Below are positions 42,793 to 51,733 of a stretch of DNA of 64,000 bases, one piece after another. The position numbers and the translations under genes were made by a program. This stretch comes from Synergistaceae bacterium UBA5560 (lineage in GTDB: Bacteria; Synergistota; Synergistia; Synergistales; Aminiphilaceae). Position 1 is the stretch's first letter; the number at the start of each line of letters is the position of its first letter. Below the pieces are notes generated by a model. It worked only from the letters and a program-made list of their open reading frames with translations. It did not search any database and had not been told where the DNA came from. The stretch is from assembly GCA_002425685.1 (NCBI GenBank), contig DIMS01000114.1, forward strand, positions 19,885-83,884, read 5' to 3'.

Positions 42793-44106
42793 ATGAAAAA
42801 TCGTTCCCTTCCGCTGCCGTTTCTGTTCTTCCTGTTCCTGTCTGCGCTGCTCCTCTTCCCTGCCCGGACCGACGCCGTCCCGGCGGAACGGACGGAGGTA
42901 CTCACCCTGGAACAGGCACTGGAGCTTGCCTTCGCGGCCCACCCGGACCTTGCCGGGGGCGAGGCGGCATTGCGAAGCACCGCCGGATCGGTGGAACAGG
43001 AACGGGCGGGGGCAAGACCGTCCCTTTCGGCGAGCGGTTCCCACACCTCCCGGGAACGGGAGGACAGCCAGAGTGCCTCCCTGAAAGTGCAGCAGCTCCT
43101 CTCCGACGGAGGAAAAACCGCCGCCGCCGTCCGAGCGGCCCAGCGGAGCGAGGATGCGGCAGCCTCGGACCTGGAGAACCTTCGGAACACGCTGGCCTAC
43201 GAGGTGCGCACCGCCTACTACGAACTCGTCCGGGCCAGGCAGGAACTGCAGGTGGCCCTGGAAATGGTGTCCCTCTACGAAAAACACCTGGACAAGGCAA
43301 AGGCTCTCCTCGCCGCCGGAGCCTCTCCCAAATCGGACGTCACCGCCGCCGAAGTGGACCTGAGCCGATCCAGGCTCGACCTTGCCACGGCACGGGCCGA
43401 CGCGGCACGGGCCGCGGCGGCGCTGGAAAACGCCATGGGACTCCGCAGCGCCGGCGCAGCGCCGGAGTATGCCGTCGAAGAGCCCTCGCTGCCCGATGCA
43501 CAAACGCTCTCCCTCGAAGAGGCCGTGCAAAAGGCCCTTGCAGCGCACCCGGATCTCCGCGCCAAGGCCTTCCGCGTCGCCGAGGCGGAGGAGACGCTGC
43601 GGCTCCGCCGCAAGGGGCTGGCTCCGTCCCTTTCCGCCTACGGGGGCTATTCCTGGAGCTCCGGCGGCACCAGCGACAGCGAATGGGAAGCGGGGCTCAC
43701 CCTGAGCGTTCCCCTCGCCGACGGGGGACTCACCGCAGCGAACATCACCGTCGCGGAGGCGAAGCTCGATGCGGTGCGCGCCGAGGAGGAACGCCTGCGC
43801 CAGACCGTGCTTCTGGAGGTGCGCAAGGCATGGCTCGCCATCGGCGAGGCGGAGGAGAAGCTGGAAACGGCGACAGTGGTGGTGCGCCAGGCGAAGGAGA
43901 ATCTCGATCTCGCGGAGGGACGCTACCAGGTCGGGGTGGGAAGCTCGCTTGAAGTGAGCGATGCTGCGGCGAGCTACAGCGACGCCCGCACGTCTCTCGT
44001 TCAGGCTCGGTGTGACCGTCTCTCCGCCGAAGCGGCCCTTCTCAAGGCCATGGGAGCTTCCGCCGTCGCCGCCATCGGAAGCACGAACACATCTCTTCTC
44101 CAATAG
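42793..44106 (+). CDS. tolC: TolC-family outer-membrane efflux protein
   Basis: The 437-residue protein has a signal peptide (MKNRSLPLPFLFFLFLSALLL, cut near residue 28) and two outer-membrane-efflux repeats rich in long helices (EQALELAFAAHPDLAGGEAAL and EEAVQKALAAHPDLRAKAFR). It would form the trimeric exit duct for the MacA-MacB pump that follows. ATG 42793 has AGGAGGCGAGAG upstream. A 90-nt gap separates it from macA. Confidence 0.92.
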   Translation: MKNRSLPLPFLFFLFLSALLLFPARTDAVPAERTEVLTLEQALELAFAAHPDLAGGEAALRSTAGSVEQERAGARPSLSASGSHTSREREDSQSASLKVQQLLSDGGKTAAAVRAAQRSEDAAASDLENLRNTLAYEVRTAYYELVRARQELQVALEMVSLYEKHLDKAKALLAAGASPKSDVTAAEVDLSRSRLDLATARADAARAAAALENAMGLRSAGAAPEYAVEEPSLPDAQTLSLEEAVQKALAAHPDLRAKAFRVAEAEETLRLRRKGLAPSLSAYGGYSWSSGGTSDSEWEAGLTLSVPLADGGLTAANITVAEAKLDAVRAEEERLRQTVLLEVRKAWLAIGEAEEKLETATVVVRQAKENLDLAEGRYQVGVGSSLEVSDAAASYSDARTSLVQARCDRLSAEAALLKAMGASAVAAIGSTNTSLLQ

Positions 44107-44196
44107 CCGACAGGACGAGGACTAGGCGGACCCGTCCGACGTGACACATCCGTTCCCTGCGAAAACGAATTCAGGCACATCCGGGAGGTTGCGACC

Positions 44197-45543
44197 ATGA
44201 AAAAACTTCTGTTCCTGTTCCTTCTCTGCCTCGTCGGAGGAGGCGTGTATCTCGGCTTCTTCCGGGAACGCCCGGAAGAACTCCGTTTCATCACCGTGTC
44301 CCTCGCCCGCGGCGACGTGACGACCACCGTCTCCGCCACGGGAACCGTTGAGGCGGTGAACACTGTCACCGTGGGAACCCAGGTGTCCGGCACCATTCAG
44401 AAGATCCTGGCGGACTACAACTCCCGCGTCAAGAAGGGTGATGTCATCGCCATCATCGACCCCGTGCTCGTTCAGGCCGAGGTGGCCCAGAAGGAAGCGG
44501 CCCTTGGGGCCGCAAGAGCGGCGGTCCGGGAGGTCCAGGCCACGCTTGCGGACGCGAAGCGCACCCTTGAGCGGCAGAAAAAACTGTACGCCCTCCAGTA
44601 CATCGCCGAGAGCGACCTCGACAGCGCCCAAAGCGCCGTGGACGTCGCCGAGGCCAAGCTCGGCTCCGCCCGTGCTCAGGTGGAACAGGCACAGGCATCC
44701 CTGAAGTACGCGAAGGCAAACCTGGACAACACCCGCATTCTCTCCCCCGTGGACGGCGTGGTGATCGGCAAGGACGTGAGCGAGGGACAGACCGTCGCGG
44801 CGAGCTACCAGACGCCGACGCTCTTCACCATCGCGGAGGACCTGACCAAGATGGAGGTCCAGGCCGATGTGGACGAGGCGGACATCGGCGCCGTCGCCGA
44901 GGGCATGGAGGCCACGTTCACGGTGGACGCCTTTCCCGACGAGGTTTTCCACGCGAAGGTCCACCAGGTCCGCTTCCTCGCGGTCACCGTGGAGAATGTG
45001 GTCACCTATCCGGTGGTGCTTCGGGTGGACAATCCGCACCTGAAGCTCAAGCCGGGCATGACCGCCAACGTCTCCATCGAGACCGCCGCGGCCCGGAACG
45101 TCCTGACGGTTCCCGCGGCGGCACTGCGTTTCACACCCCCCGAAGCGTTCCTCCACCCCGAAGGCGCCGCCGGCGCCGCGGATTCCTCGCCTTCGTCCGC
45201 AGCGACCGGAACCGGAACGGCATCGGAAAAAAACAGGGGATCCGGCGGCGGAACCGGAAGCGGCAAGGGAGCCGGTCCCGGCTCCGGTTCCGGAAAAAAT
45301 GCAGATAGGGCCGGAGGCCGGGTCCTCTGGATTCTCGAGGAAACCTCCGGAAACCGTCCTTCTCTGAAAGCCGTCCCCGTGAGGACGGGGCTCTCCGACG
45401 GGTCGAAAACCGTCGTCTCCGGTGACCTTCGGGAAGGCCAGCAGGTCGTCACGGGAACCGCCTCGGGCGGTTCCTCGGGCACGTCCTCGAACAGTGCGGG
45501 AACGAGGCAGAGCACTCAGCCTCCCATGCCCCGCTTCTTCTAG
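44197..45543 (+). CDS. macA: Efflux periplasmic adaptor subunit, MacA-like
   Basis: The 448-residue adaptor has an N-terminal membrane anchor (residues 3-21), a lipoyl/barrel-sandwich domain (VSATGTVEAVNTVTVGTQVSG), a helical hairpin (about 90-165) and beta-barrel domains. Near residues 325-375 is an unusual Gly/Ser/Ala-rich low-complexity insertion, and the C-terminal 30 residues are also Gly/Ser-rich. It should link MacB to TolC. GGAGG precedes the ATG. The macB ATPase starts 4 nt after its stop. Confidence 0.92.
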   Translation: MKKLLFLFLLCLVGGGVYLGFFRERPEELRFITVSLARGDVTTTVSATGTVEAVNTVTVGTQVSGTIQKILADYNSRVKKGDVIAIIDPVLVQAEVAQKEAALGAARAAVREVQATLADAKRTLERQKKLYALQYIAESDLDSAQSAVDVAEAKLGSARAQVEQAQASLKYAKANLDNTRILSPVDGVVIGKDVSEGQTVAASYQTPTLFTIAEDLTKMEVQADVDEADIGAVAEGMEATFTVDAFPDEVFHAKVHQVRFLAVTVENVVTYPVVLRVDNPHLKLKPGMTANVSIETAAARNVLTVPAAALRFTPPEAFLHPEGAAGAADSSPSSAATGTGTASEKNRGSGGGTGSGKGAGPGSGSGKNADRAGGRVLWILEETSGNRPSLKAVPVRTGLSDGSKTVVSGDLREGQQVVTGTASGGSSGTSSNSAGTRQSTQPPMPRFF

Positions 45544-45547
45544 AGCC

Positions 45548-46255
45548 ATGGCACTGCTCGAACTCGAGAACATCCACAAGACCTACGACCTTGGGGAAGT
45601 GCAGGTCCACGCTCTCCGGGGGGTGACGCTCTCCGTTCGCAAAGGGGAATATCTGGCCATCATGGGGACCTCCGGCTCGGGAAAATCCACCCTCATGCAC
45701 ATTCTGGGATGCCTCGACACACCCACGGAGGGACGCTATCTCCTGGATGGAAAGGACGTGAGCGGCCTCGGCGGAGATGATCTCGCCCGGATCCGGAACG
45801 ACCGGATCGGCTTCGTCTTCCAGGGTTTCAACCTCCTGGCCCGGACTTCCGCCGTGGAAAACGTGGAACTTCCGCTCCTCTACGCGGGCGTTCCGCGAAA
45901 GGAGCGGCGGCAGCGCGCCCTGGAGGCACTGGCACTGGTGGGCCTCTCGGGGCGGGAGCACCATCAGCCGCACCAGCTCTCGGGAGGGCAGCAACAACGG
46001 GTGGCCATCGCCCGGAGCCTCGTGAACGGCGCCCCCCTCATCCTCGCGGACGAGCCCACGGGAAATCTGGATACCCGGACCAGCGAGGAAGTCATGGAGC
46101 TTTTTTCGCATCTGAACGAGACGGCGGGCATCACGGTGATCCTGGTCACCCACGAGCCGGAGATGGCCCGCTACGTGGAGCGCATCGTCACCATCCGGGA
46201 CGGACTGGTGGTCTCCGACGAGGCCAAGGCCAGGGAAAGGAGTTTCGCCTCATGA
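45548..46255 (+). CDS. macB: MacB-type ABC transporter ATP-binding subunit
   Basis: The 235-residue ATPase has Walker [10 protein letters not shown] (40-48), Q-loop FVFQGFNLL, the signature [15 protein letters not shown] and Walker [13 protein letters not shown]. This is the LolD/MacB type, here as a separate gene and not fused to its permease as in Escherichia coli. Its stop overlaps the permease start as ATGA. The longer frame upstream has no similarity. Confidence 0.93.
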   Translation: MALLELENIHKTYDLGEVQVHALRGVTLSVRKGEYLAIMGTSGSGKSTLMHILGCLDTPTEGRYLLDGKDVSGLGGDDLARIRNDRIGFVFQGFNLLARTSAVENVELPLLYAGVPRKERRQRALEALALVGLSGREHHQPHQLSGGQQQRVAIARSLVNGAPLILADEPTGNLDTRTSEEVMELFSHLNETAGITVILVTHEPEMARYVERIVTIRDGLVVSDEAKARERSFAS

Positions 46256-47481
46256 TCGCGCCGGAAGAAATTCTCCTCACCGCCCTTCGGGCGCTGCGGA
46301 CGAACAAGATGCGCTCCCTTCTCACCGTGTTGGGCATGATCATCGGCGTGGCGGCGGTGATCGCCATGTTCGCCGTGGGAACGGGGGCTCAGGTGCGGAT
46401 CACGGAACGATTCGCCAGCATGGGGAGCAATCTGCTCGTCGTCTTTCCCGGGTCGAGCCGGAGCGGCGGTGTCCGGGGCGGCGGAGGCACACTTCCCACC
46501 CTGACGCTGGAGGACGCCGAGGCAATCCTCCGGGAGTGCCCCGCCGTGGCGGACGTGGCGCCCCGCGTGTCGGGACGGACCCAGGTGGTCTACGGCAACG
46601 CCAACTGGTCCACCAGCACCGTGGGCTCCACGGCGTCACTGCTCTCCATCCGGAACTGGACGCTCGAAAGCGGAAGGAATTTCACCGAGTCGGACCAGCG
46701 GAGCGCCGCAAAGGTGTGCATCCTCGGCGCCACCGTCGCGTCGGAGCTTTTCGGCGGCGAGGATCCCCTGGGTAAAATCGTCCGGGTGAACAAGATCCCC
46801 ATGACCGTTGTGGGGCTTCTGGCGGCGAAGGGAAGCTCCGCCGCCGGCTCCGACCAGGACGACACGGTGCTCGTTCCCGTGACGACCGCCATGAAGCGTC
46901 TCTTCGGCGCCCGCTTTCCCGGCAAGATCCAGGACATGACCATTCAGGCGAAAAGCGCCGCGGAGATCGCCGCGGCGGAGAGCCAGATCACGGACCTGCT
47001 CGCCCGGCGGCACCGGATACGCCCCGGCGAGGAGAACGACTTCACCGTGCGGAATCTCTCGGAGATCATGGAGGCCGCCCAGGAGGGAGCGCGCATCATG
47101 TCCCTTCTGCTCGCCGCCGTGGCCTCGGTGTCGCTTCTCGTGGGAGGTATCGGCATCATGAACATCATGCTCGTCTCCGTCACCGAACGGACGAGGGAGA
47201 TCGGCATCCGCGCCGCCGTGGGCGCCCGGGGAGCGGACATTCTGCTCCAGTTTCTCGCGGAGGCGCTCCTCCTCTCTCTCGCCGGGGGAATCCTGGGCAT
47301 CTGCACCGGCGCCGGGGGAGCGTTTCTGATCTCCCACTTCGCCGACTGGCCCGCGGTGATCGCCCCCGAATCGGTGGCCCTCGCCTTCGGCTTTTCCGCC
47401 GCCATCGGGGTCTTCTTCGGCTTCTACCCCGCATGGAAGGCCTCGCGGCTCAACCCCATCGAGGCGCTGCGCTACGAATAG
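46252..47481 (+). CDS. macB: MacB-type ABC transporter permease
   Basis: The 409-residue type VII ABC permease has four helices: one near 23-43, then a large periplasmic domain (about 50-285) and three C-terminal helices. The MacB_PCD pattern ALRTNKMRSLLTVLGMIIGVAA and the C-terminal ERTREIGIRAAVGAR are clear. It works by mechanotransmission with MacA and TolC, without moving substrate across the inner membrane. Substrates could be toxins, peptides or macrolides. Confidence 0.93.
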   Translation: MIAPEEILLTALRALRTNKMRSLLTVLGMIIGVAAVIAMFAVGTGAQVRITERFASMGSNLLVVFPGSSRSGGVRGGGGTLPTLTLEDAEAILRECPAVADVAPRVSGRTQVVYGNANWSTSTVGSTASLLSIRNWTLESGRNFTESDQRSAAKVCILGATVASELFGGEDPLGKIVRVNKIPMTVVGLLAAKGSSAAGSDQDDTVLVPVTTAMKRLFGARFPGKIQDMTIQAKSAAEIAAAESQITDLLARRHRIRPGEENDFTVRNLSEIMEAAQEGARIMSLLLAAVASVSLLVGGIGIMNIMLVSVTERTREIGIRAAVGARGADILLQFLAEALLLSLAGGILGICTGAGGAFLISHFADWPAVIAPESVALAFGFSAAIGVFFGFYPAWKASRLNPIEALRYE

Positions 47482-47503
47482 GGGATCGGGGCGCGGTCCT
47501 CGC

Positions 47504-48223
47504 CTACTCCAGATCGAAGAACGGGGCCTCCCTGCGGAGCAGGGCGGTGCGCACCTCCCCGCCGAGACGGCACCGTACCTGTTCGGCCAGTTCCTCCATG
47601 GCCTCCGCGACGGAAACGGCGAAGGAGTCGCCCACGCCCTCGATGCAGAGCAGCGCGTTCCGGGTCGTCTCGGTCAGCTTGGTCCGCTCCGCCTCGCGCC
47701 AGTTCCAGCAGCGGCAGAGAATTCCCCCGTCGTCCGCGTAGACCACCTCGCCGGGCAGGGGCGGTTCGTTCGTCTCGCTTCCGAGGGGGACGAAAAGTTC
47801 GTCGCCTCTCGCGAGGGTGAGGCGGACGTCACCGCTGGACACGTCCAGATCCTCTCCGCCACAGGGAATCGCGAAGTCCAGAGAGACGATGTTGTACAGA
47901 TCCACCAGGGGATTGATGGAGGGCAGCGGTTTGCCGTTCTTCACCCGCCGAAGCAGCGCCTCGATGGAGGAGCGGTTTCCCTTGGGCGCACCGAAGCGCT
48001 TGTAGGCCTCGCGCCAGGGCGCCACAGCGGCATGTCCCGCCAGTTCCACATCGCGGAAACGCTCCTCCGCGCGAGCCGCCGCCGCCTGCAGGCGCTCCGG
48101 CAGGGAAGGCACCTCGTCCTTCAGGGAAAGCCATCGGTTGTCGAAATTCCGCGCCACCGCCACGGCGATGACGCAGGAGGGAAAGAGATTCCAGAACGCT
48201 TCTTCGATGACAAGACGTCGCAT
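47504..48223 (-). CDS. B3/B4 tRNA-binding-domain protein
   Basis: The 239-residue protein matches the free-standing B3/B4 domain family (COG3382), related to the editing domain of phenylalanyl-tRNA synthetase beta. Supporting blocks are KRFGAPKGNRSSIEALLRRV, LPSINPLVDLYNIVSL and the ending PPLPGEVVYADDGGILCRCWNWRE. Members may edit or bind tRNA, or act on odd amino acids; no activity is settled. ATG 48223 has AGGAAGG upstream. It is convergent with macB (22-bp gap). Confidence 0.85.
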   Translation of the reverse strand: MRRLVIEEAFWNLFPSCVIAVAVARNFDNRWLSLKDEVPSLPERLQAAAARAEERFRDVELAGHAAVAPWREAYKRFGAPKGNRSSIEALLRRVKNGKPLPSINPLVDLYNIVSLDFAIPCGGEDLDVSSGDVRLTLARGDELFVPLGSETNEPPLPGEVVYADDGGILCRCWNWREAERTKLTETTRNALLCIEGVGDSFAVSVAEAMEELAEQVRCRLGGEVRTALLRREAPFFDLE

Positions 48224-48420
48224 GAGCCCTTCATCCTTCCTGCAACATGTTCTCCATCGGATCTTTCGCCGACGGACCTTCGGGACACTTCCGTTCTTTT
48301 GGCCCCCGCGTGGTCCGGGACGTTTCTGCAGACGCAGCATCGCTCCGGAAGGAGGGGCTTCGTCGGCCTCTCCTCCGCCCGGAAGGCCTCGCGGCGCAGC
48401 TTCATGGAGGCACCCCCGCG

Positions 48421-49551
48421 TCACCCGCCGAGGTTCACGCCGATGAGAGCGCCGATGCCGTAGGTGACCACCGCGGCACCCAGGCCGAAGACAATCTGCC
48501 GCCCTCCCGAGGCGAGAAGGGGCTTTCCCGTGACCAGGGTGATCCCCGCGCCGATGACGAAGAGCCCGAGGGCGGAGAAGGCGCCGCTGGCCGCCACGGC
48601 GGCATGCCCCGACAGAAACAGGAAGGGGAGCACCGGCACCGCCGCACCCACGGCGAAGAGCGCAAACGACGTGAGGGCCGCCTCCCAGGCGGAGCCGCCC
48701 AGTTCCTGGGGGTCGATGCCCAGCTCCTCCCGGGAGAGCGTGTCCAGGGCCGCCTCGGGATCGGCGAGAATGGAGCGGGCCAACTCCCGGGCCTGGGATT
48801 CGGGGAGCCCCTTGGCCTGATAGATCAACGCCAATTCCTCCATCTCCTCCTCGGGGGATTCCTCGAGTTCCTCCTTTTCAATCTGGATCTGATTCTCGTA
48901 GAGTTCCCGGGCGCTCTGCACCGAAAGCCACTCTCCGAGGGCCATGGAAATGGCCCCCGCCAAGAGACCGGCCATGCCCGTGACCAGAATGGCCCGACCC
49001 TCCAGGGCGGCTCCCGCGACGCCCATGACGAGGCTCAGGTTCGACACGAGCCCGTCGTTGGCCCCCATGACGGCCGCCCGAAGCGCGTTGCCCCCCGTGG
49101 AGCGGTGACGTCCCTCGAGACGGGCGACGGCGCTGCCATCCAGCCCCCGGGAACTTCCTCCCGAAAGGGAGCGAAAAATCCTTGCGTGGGAACGCTCCTC
49201 CGCGGCAATGCGGGGAACTTCCGGATCGGGCTGTCCCGCGTACTCTTTTCCCGCGTCTCCCTCCATGGCGGTCACGCTCTGAAGGATGAGCCCCGTCCCC
49301 CAGAACTTCGCGAGCCACCCGAGAAGACGCACGCGCCACCCCGGTGCGAAGGGACGAACCGTCCCGCCGGCCTCTTCGATCTTCCTGCGCCACGTGTCGG
49401 CGTGGCGCTCCTCCGTCTCGGCCATCTTTCGGTAGATCCCGGCCAGTTCGGGATGTTCTTCCCTCTCCGCCATGATCCGATAGAGCACCGCCGCCTCCCG
49501 CTCGGACTGCAGATTTCGCGCATAGCGCCGAAGATCTTCGTTTCCGGTCAT
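48421..49551 (-). CDS. mbfA: Membrane-bound ferritin MbfA-like (ferritin-like domain + VIT1)
   Basis: The 376-residue protein fuses an N-terminal ferritin-like di-iron domain (about 5-145) with a C-terminal VIT1/CCC1 membrane domain (about 155-376). The ferritin-like part shows Glu/His ligands in SEREAAVLYRIMAEREEHP, ETEERHADTW and AEERSHARIF. The VIT1 part shows AAVMGANDGLVSNLSLVMGVAGA and ALGEWLSVQSARE. This is the layout of MbfA, an iron exporter that protects against iron and peroxide stress. No iron-regulator box could be recognised upstream. Confidence 0.88.
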   Translation of the reverse strand: MTGNEDLRRYARNLQSEREAAVLYRIMAEREEHPELAGIYRKMAETEERHADTWRRKIEEAGGTVRPFAPGWRVRLLGWLAKFWGTGLILQSVTAMEGDAGKEYAGQPDPEVPRIAAEERSHARIFRSLSGGSSRGLDGSAVARLEGRHRSTGGNALRAAVMGANDGLVSNLSLVMGVAGAALEGRAILVTGMAGLLAGAISMALGEWLSVQSARELYENQIQIEKEELEESPEEEMEELALIYQAKGLPESQARELARSILADPEAALDTLSREELGIDPQELGGSAWEAALTSFALFAVGAAVPVLPFLFLSGHAAVAASGAFSALGLFVIGAGITLVTGKPLLASGGRQIVFGLGAAVVTYGIGALIGVNLGG

Positions 49552-49684
49552 GTTCGTACCTCCCCGTGCTGTGGGTGCGCTTCCGGCGCTCCGGAACCGT
49601 CACCCCACTTCAAGTATACGCCACATCCCCCGTACACTCCCGGAAAAACCGGAAAAAACCGCGGATTCCGAGGCGCCTTTCGCC

Positions 49685-49714
49685 TTGTGAATGCTCTCTT
49701 TGAACGTCTATAAT
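49685..49714 (+). promoter_or_regulatory. Candidate promoter of exbB-exbD-tonB
   Basis: TATAAT at 49709-49714 is a perfect -10 box; TTGTGA at 49685-49690 is a moderate -35 with an 18-bp spacer. It lies in the divergent gap with mbfA. Confidence 0.55.
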
Positions 49715-49809
49715 GACCCGGGAAGCGGACCGGCCCTTTCGGAAACGCCGCAGGGGCTCTGCACATGCGGACGAAGGGACGACGGCGCTTCGGAAGGGAT
49801 GTCGATGTC

Positions 49810-50448
49810 GTGGAGATCATGCGCGCTGGCGGATTCGTCATGTGGATCATCCTTGCCCTCTCCATCGGAGCGGGCGCCGTCGTCCTGGAACGCCTTCTCT
49901 TCTTCCGCCGGGCTTCCACGAACCCCGTGCTCCTTGAGGAACGCCTCGGCAAGGCACTCTTCGAGGGGGACCGGGACACCGCGTCCCGCATCGTCGCGGA
50001 AGGGCAGTCCTCGCTGCACCACCTCTTTTCCGCCGCCATCGCCCATTGGCAGATCGATGCGGAAACGCTCAAACTCCTGCTGGAGCAGGAGATCCGCCGG
50101 GAACTCTTCCGCTGGGAAAAGGGGCTTGCCCTTCTCGGCACGGCAGCACGTCTGGCACCACTTCTCGGACTTCTGGGAACCGTGCTCGGCATGGTGGAGA
50201 TCTTCCGGCTTCTTCCCGAGTCCGCCGCGTCGCCCATGATCACGCTGGCGGGAGGCATCTGGAAAGCGCTTCTCACCACCGTTGCCGGACTCTGCGCCGC
50301 AGTGCCCATGGTGCTGGCCCACACCTACCTCGCCTCCAGGGTTGCCCGCGCCGAGGAAATGCTCGAGCGGGGAGCGGATTTCATCCTCCGGGAAAAACTC
50401 CTGGGGAGGTCCTCGGGCAACGGTCCTGCCGCGAAGGGAAAACCATGA
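49810..50448 (+). CDS. exbB: ExbB/TolQ-family proton channel
   Basis: The 212-residue protein is the three-helix proton channel of the TonB motor. N-terminal AGGFVMWIILALSIGAGAVVLERL is helix 1. Helices 2 and 3 contain LAPLLGLLGTVLGMVEIF and KALLTTVAGLCAAVPMVL, with the conserved TolQ-ExbB pattern. I prefer GTG 49810 (AAGGGA upstream) over ATG 49765. The extra 15 residues are Arg-rich and would have to sit in the periplasm, against the positive-inside rule. The stop overlaps exbD as ATGA. Confidence 0.88.
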   Translation: MEIMRAGGFVMWIILALSIGAGAVVLERLLFFRRASTNPVLLEERLGKALFEGDRDTASRIVAEGQSSLHHLFSAAIAHWQIDAETLKLLLEQEIRRELFRWEKGLALLGTAARLAPLLGLLGTVLGMVEIFRLLPESAASPMITLAGGIWKALLTTVAGLCAAVPMVLAHTYLASRVARAEEMLERGADFILREKLLGRSSGNGPAAKGKP

Positions 50449-50846
50449 AATCCTTCCGGGAGCGCTCCCGTTTTCCCGAACTGGATCTGACGCCCCTCAT
50501 CGACATCCTCTTCATGCTCATCATCTTCTTCGTCCTCGCCGCCAGCTTCGACCGGGGCGCCGTGACGGTGGAGCTTCCCCGGGGCACCGCGTCCGAGGTC
50601 TCCGAAACACGCCCCCTGGTGATCACCGTCACCAAAGAAGGACATTTTCTCCTGGACGGAGGCGCCACCGCCTCCCCGGAGGAGACGCTGGCCGCGGCAG
50701 CCGCCGCCGCAGCGGCGGGCCGGCCCGTCTCCATCGCCGGAGATGTGGCCGCACCCTGGGGAACCGTGGCGGAACTGCTGGATCTCCTCCGAAGCGGCGG
50801 CGTCACCTCCGTTGGGCTGCTCTTCACCGAACGAGGCGTTCCGTGA
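50445..50846 (+). CDS. exbD: ExbD/TolR-family protein
   Basis: The 133-residue protein has a single helix (about 17-36) with Asp20 in LDLTPLIDILFML, the residue equivalent to the essential ExbD Asp25. A periplasmic domain with an Ala-run follows. It forms the motor core with ExbB. Both junctions overlap by 4 nt (ATGA, then GTGA). Confidence 0.93.
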   Translation: MKSFRERSRFPELDLTPLIDILFMLIIFFVLAASFDRGAVTVELPRGTASEVSETRPLVITVTKEGHFLLDGGATASPEETLAAAAAAAAAGRPVSIAGDVAAPWGTVAELLDLLRSGGVTSVGLLFTERGVP

Positions 50847-51733
50847 GACGCTACGCACTTCCCCTCCTGGGCAGCCTCTTCCTCCACGGAGCCCTTCTGC
50901 TCTTCCCTTTTCCGTCCCTCGATACGCCCGCTCCGCCGCGGGCGCTGACGGTGCGGATGGTGCGCCTTCCCCGGGATGTCGCCGCATCCCCCGCGCATTC
51001 CGCCGAAACCTCCGAGCCCTCTCCGGAGGAGAGCGCTCCCTACGAACCGCACACCGCGGAAGCACTCCCCCCGGAGCACGAAAGTGCGGCACTCCCCGCG
51101 ACACCACCGCCTCTCCCCGAGCCGGAACCCGCCCCCCCTCGCCCTGAGAGAACAGAGACCGTGACACCTCCGGCGCCCACAAGTCCACCGAAGGCACCCT
51201 CTCCGAAACCGTCTCCCGCGCCGACGAAACCGGCACCGACAAAGATACCGAAGACGCCTGCGCCGTCTCCGGCACCCCCCGTCACACCCAAGCCTCCGAA
51301 ATCGCCCGGACCGACAGGGACGGTTTCTTCCGTGCACCCTCCGGACACGACGGCACCGGCGATGCCCGGACGGGCCGCACCTCCGGAGCAGGTCGCTCCC
51401 GCTCCCGCGGGGACGAGCACCCCGGAGCCGAAACCCGGGGCAGGAGAGCCGCTCCTTCCGGCCGTCCCAGAGGGCGTGCTCGACGTGCAGACCCTGGAGG
51501 TTCTGCGTCGGGTGGACCCCGCCTATCCCCCCTCAAGCCGGAAGCGCGGCGAGGAGGGGACGGCGGTTCTTCTTCTTTCCGTGACAAAGGGGAAGGTGCA
51601 GGAGGTGACCGTGGAGAAGAGCAGCGGATTTCCCCGTCTGGACGAGGCCGCCGCCGCCGCGCTGCGGCGCTGGCTGTTCAGTCCCTCCCTGACGGGACAG
51701 GTGCGGGTTCCCGTGGTGTTCCGGCTGGAATGA
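50843..51733 (+). CDS. tonB: TonB energy-transducing protein
   Basis: The 296-residue protein has an N-terminal membrane anchor (about 5-22), a very Pro-rich periplasm-spanning region (about 50-205) and a C-terminal TonB domain. That domain contains VDPAYPPSSRKRGEEGTAVLLLSV and ends RVPVVFRLE. The GTG start overlaps the exbD stop. Its 3' end overlaps the 3' end of the convergent ATPase gene by 56 bp. It should energise the TonB-dependent receptor of the opposing operon. Confidence 0.92.
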   Translation: MRRYALPLLGSLFLHGALLLFPFPSLDTPAPPRALTVRMVRLPRDVAASPAHSAETSEPSPEESAPYEPHTAEALPPEHESAALPATPPPLPEPEPAPPRPERTETVTPPAPTSPPKAPSPKPSPAPTKPAPTKIPKTPAPSPAPPVTPKPPKSPGPTGTVSSVHPPDTTAPAMPGRAAPPEQVAPAPAGTSTPEPKPGAGEPLLPAVPEGVLDVQTLEVLRRVDPAYPPSSRKRGEEGTAVLLLSVTKGKVQEVTVEKSSGFPRLDEAAAAALRRWLFSPSLTGQVRVPVVFRLE

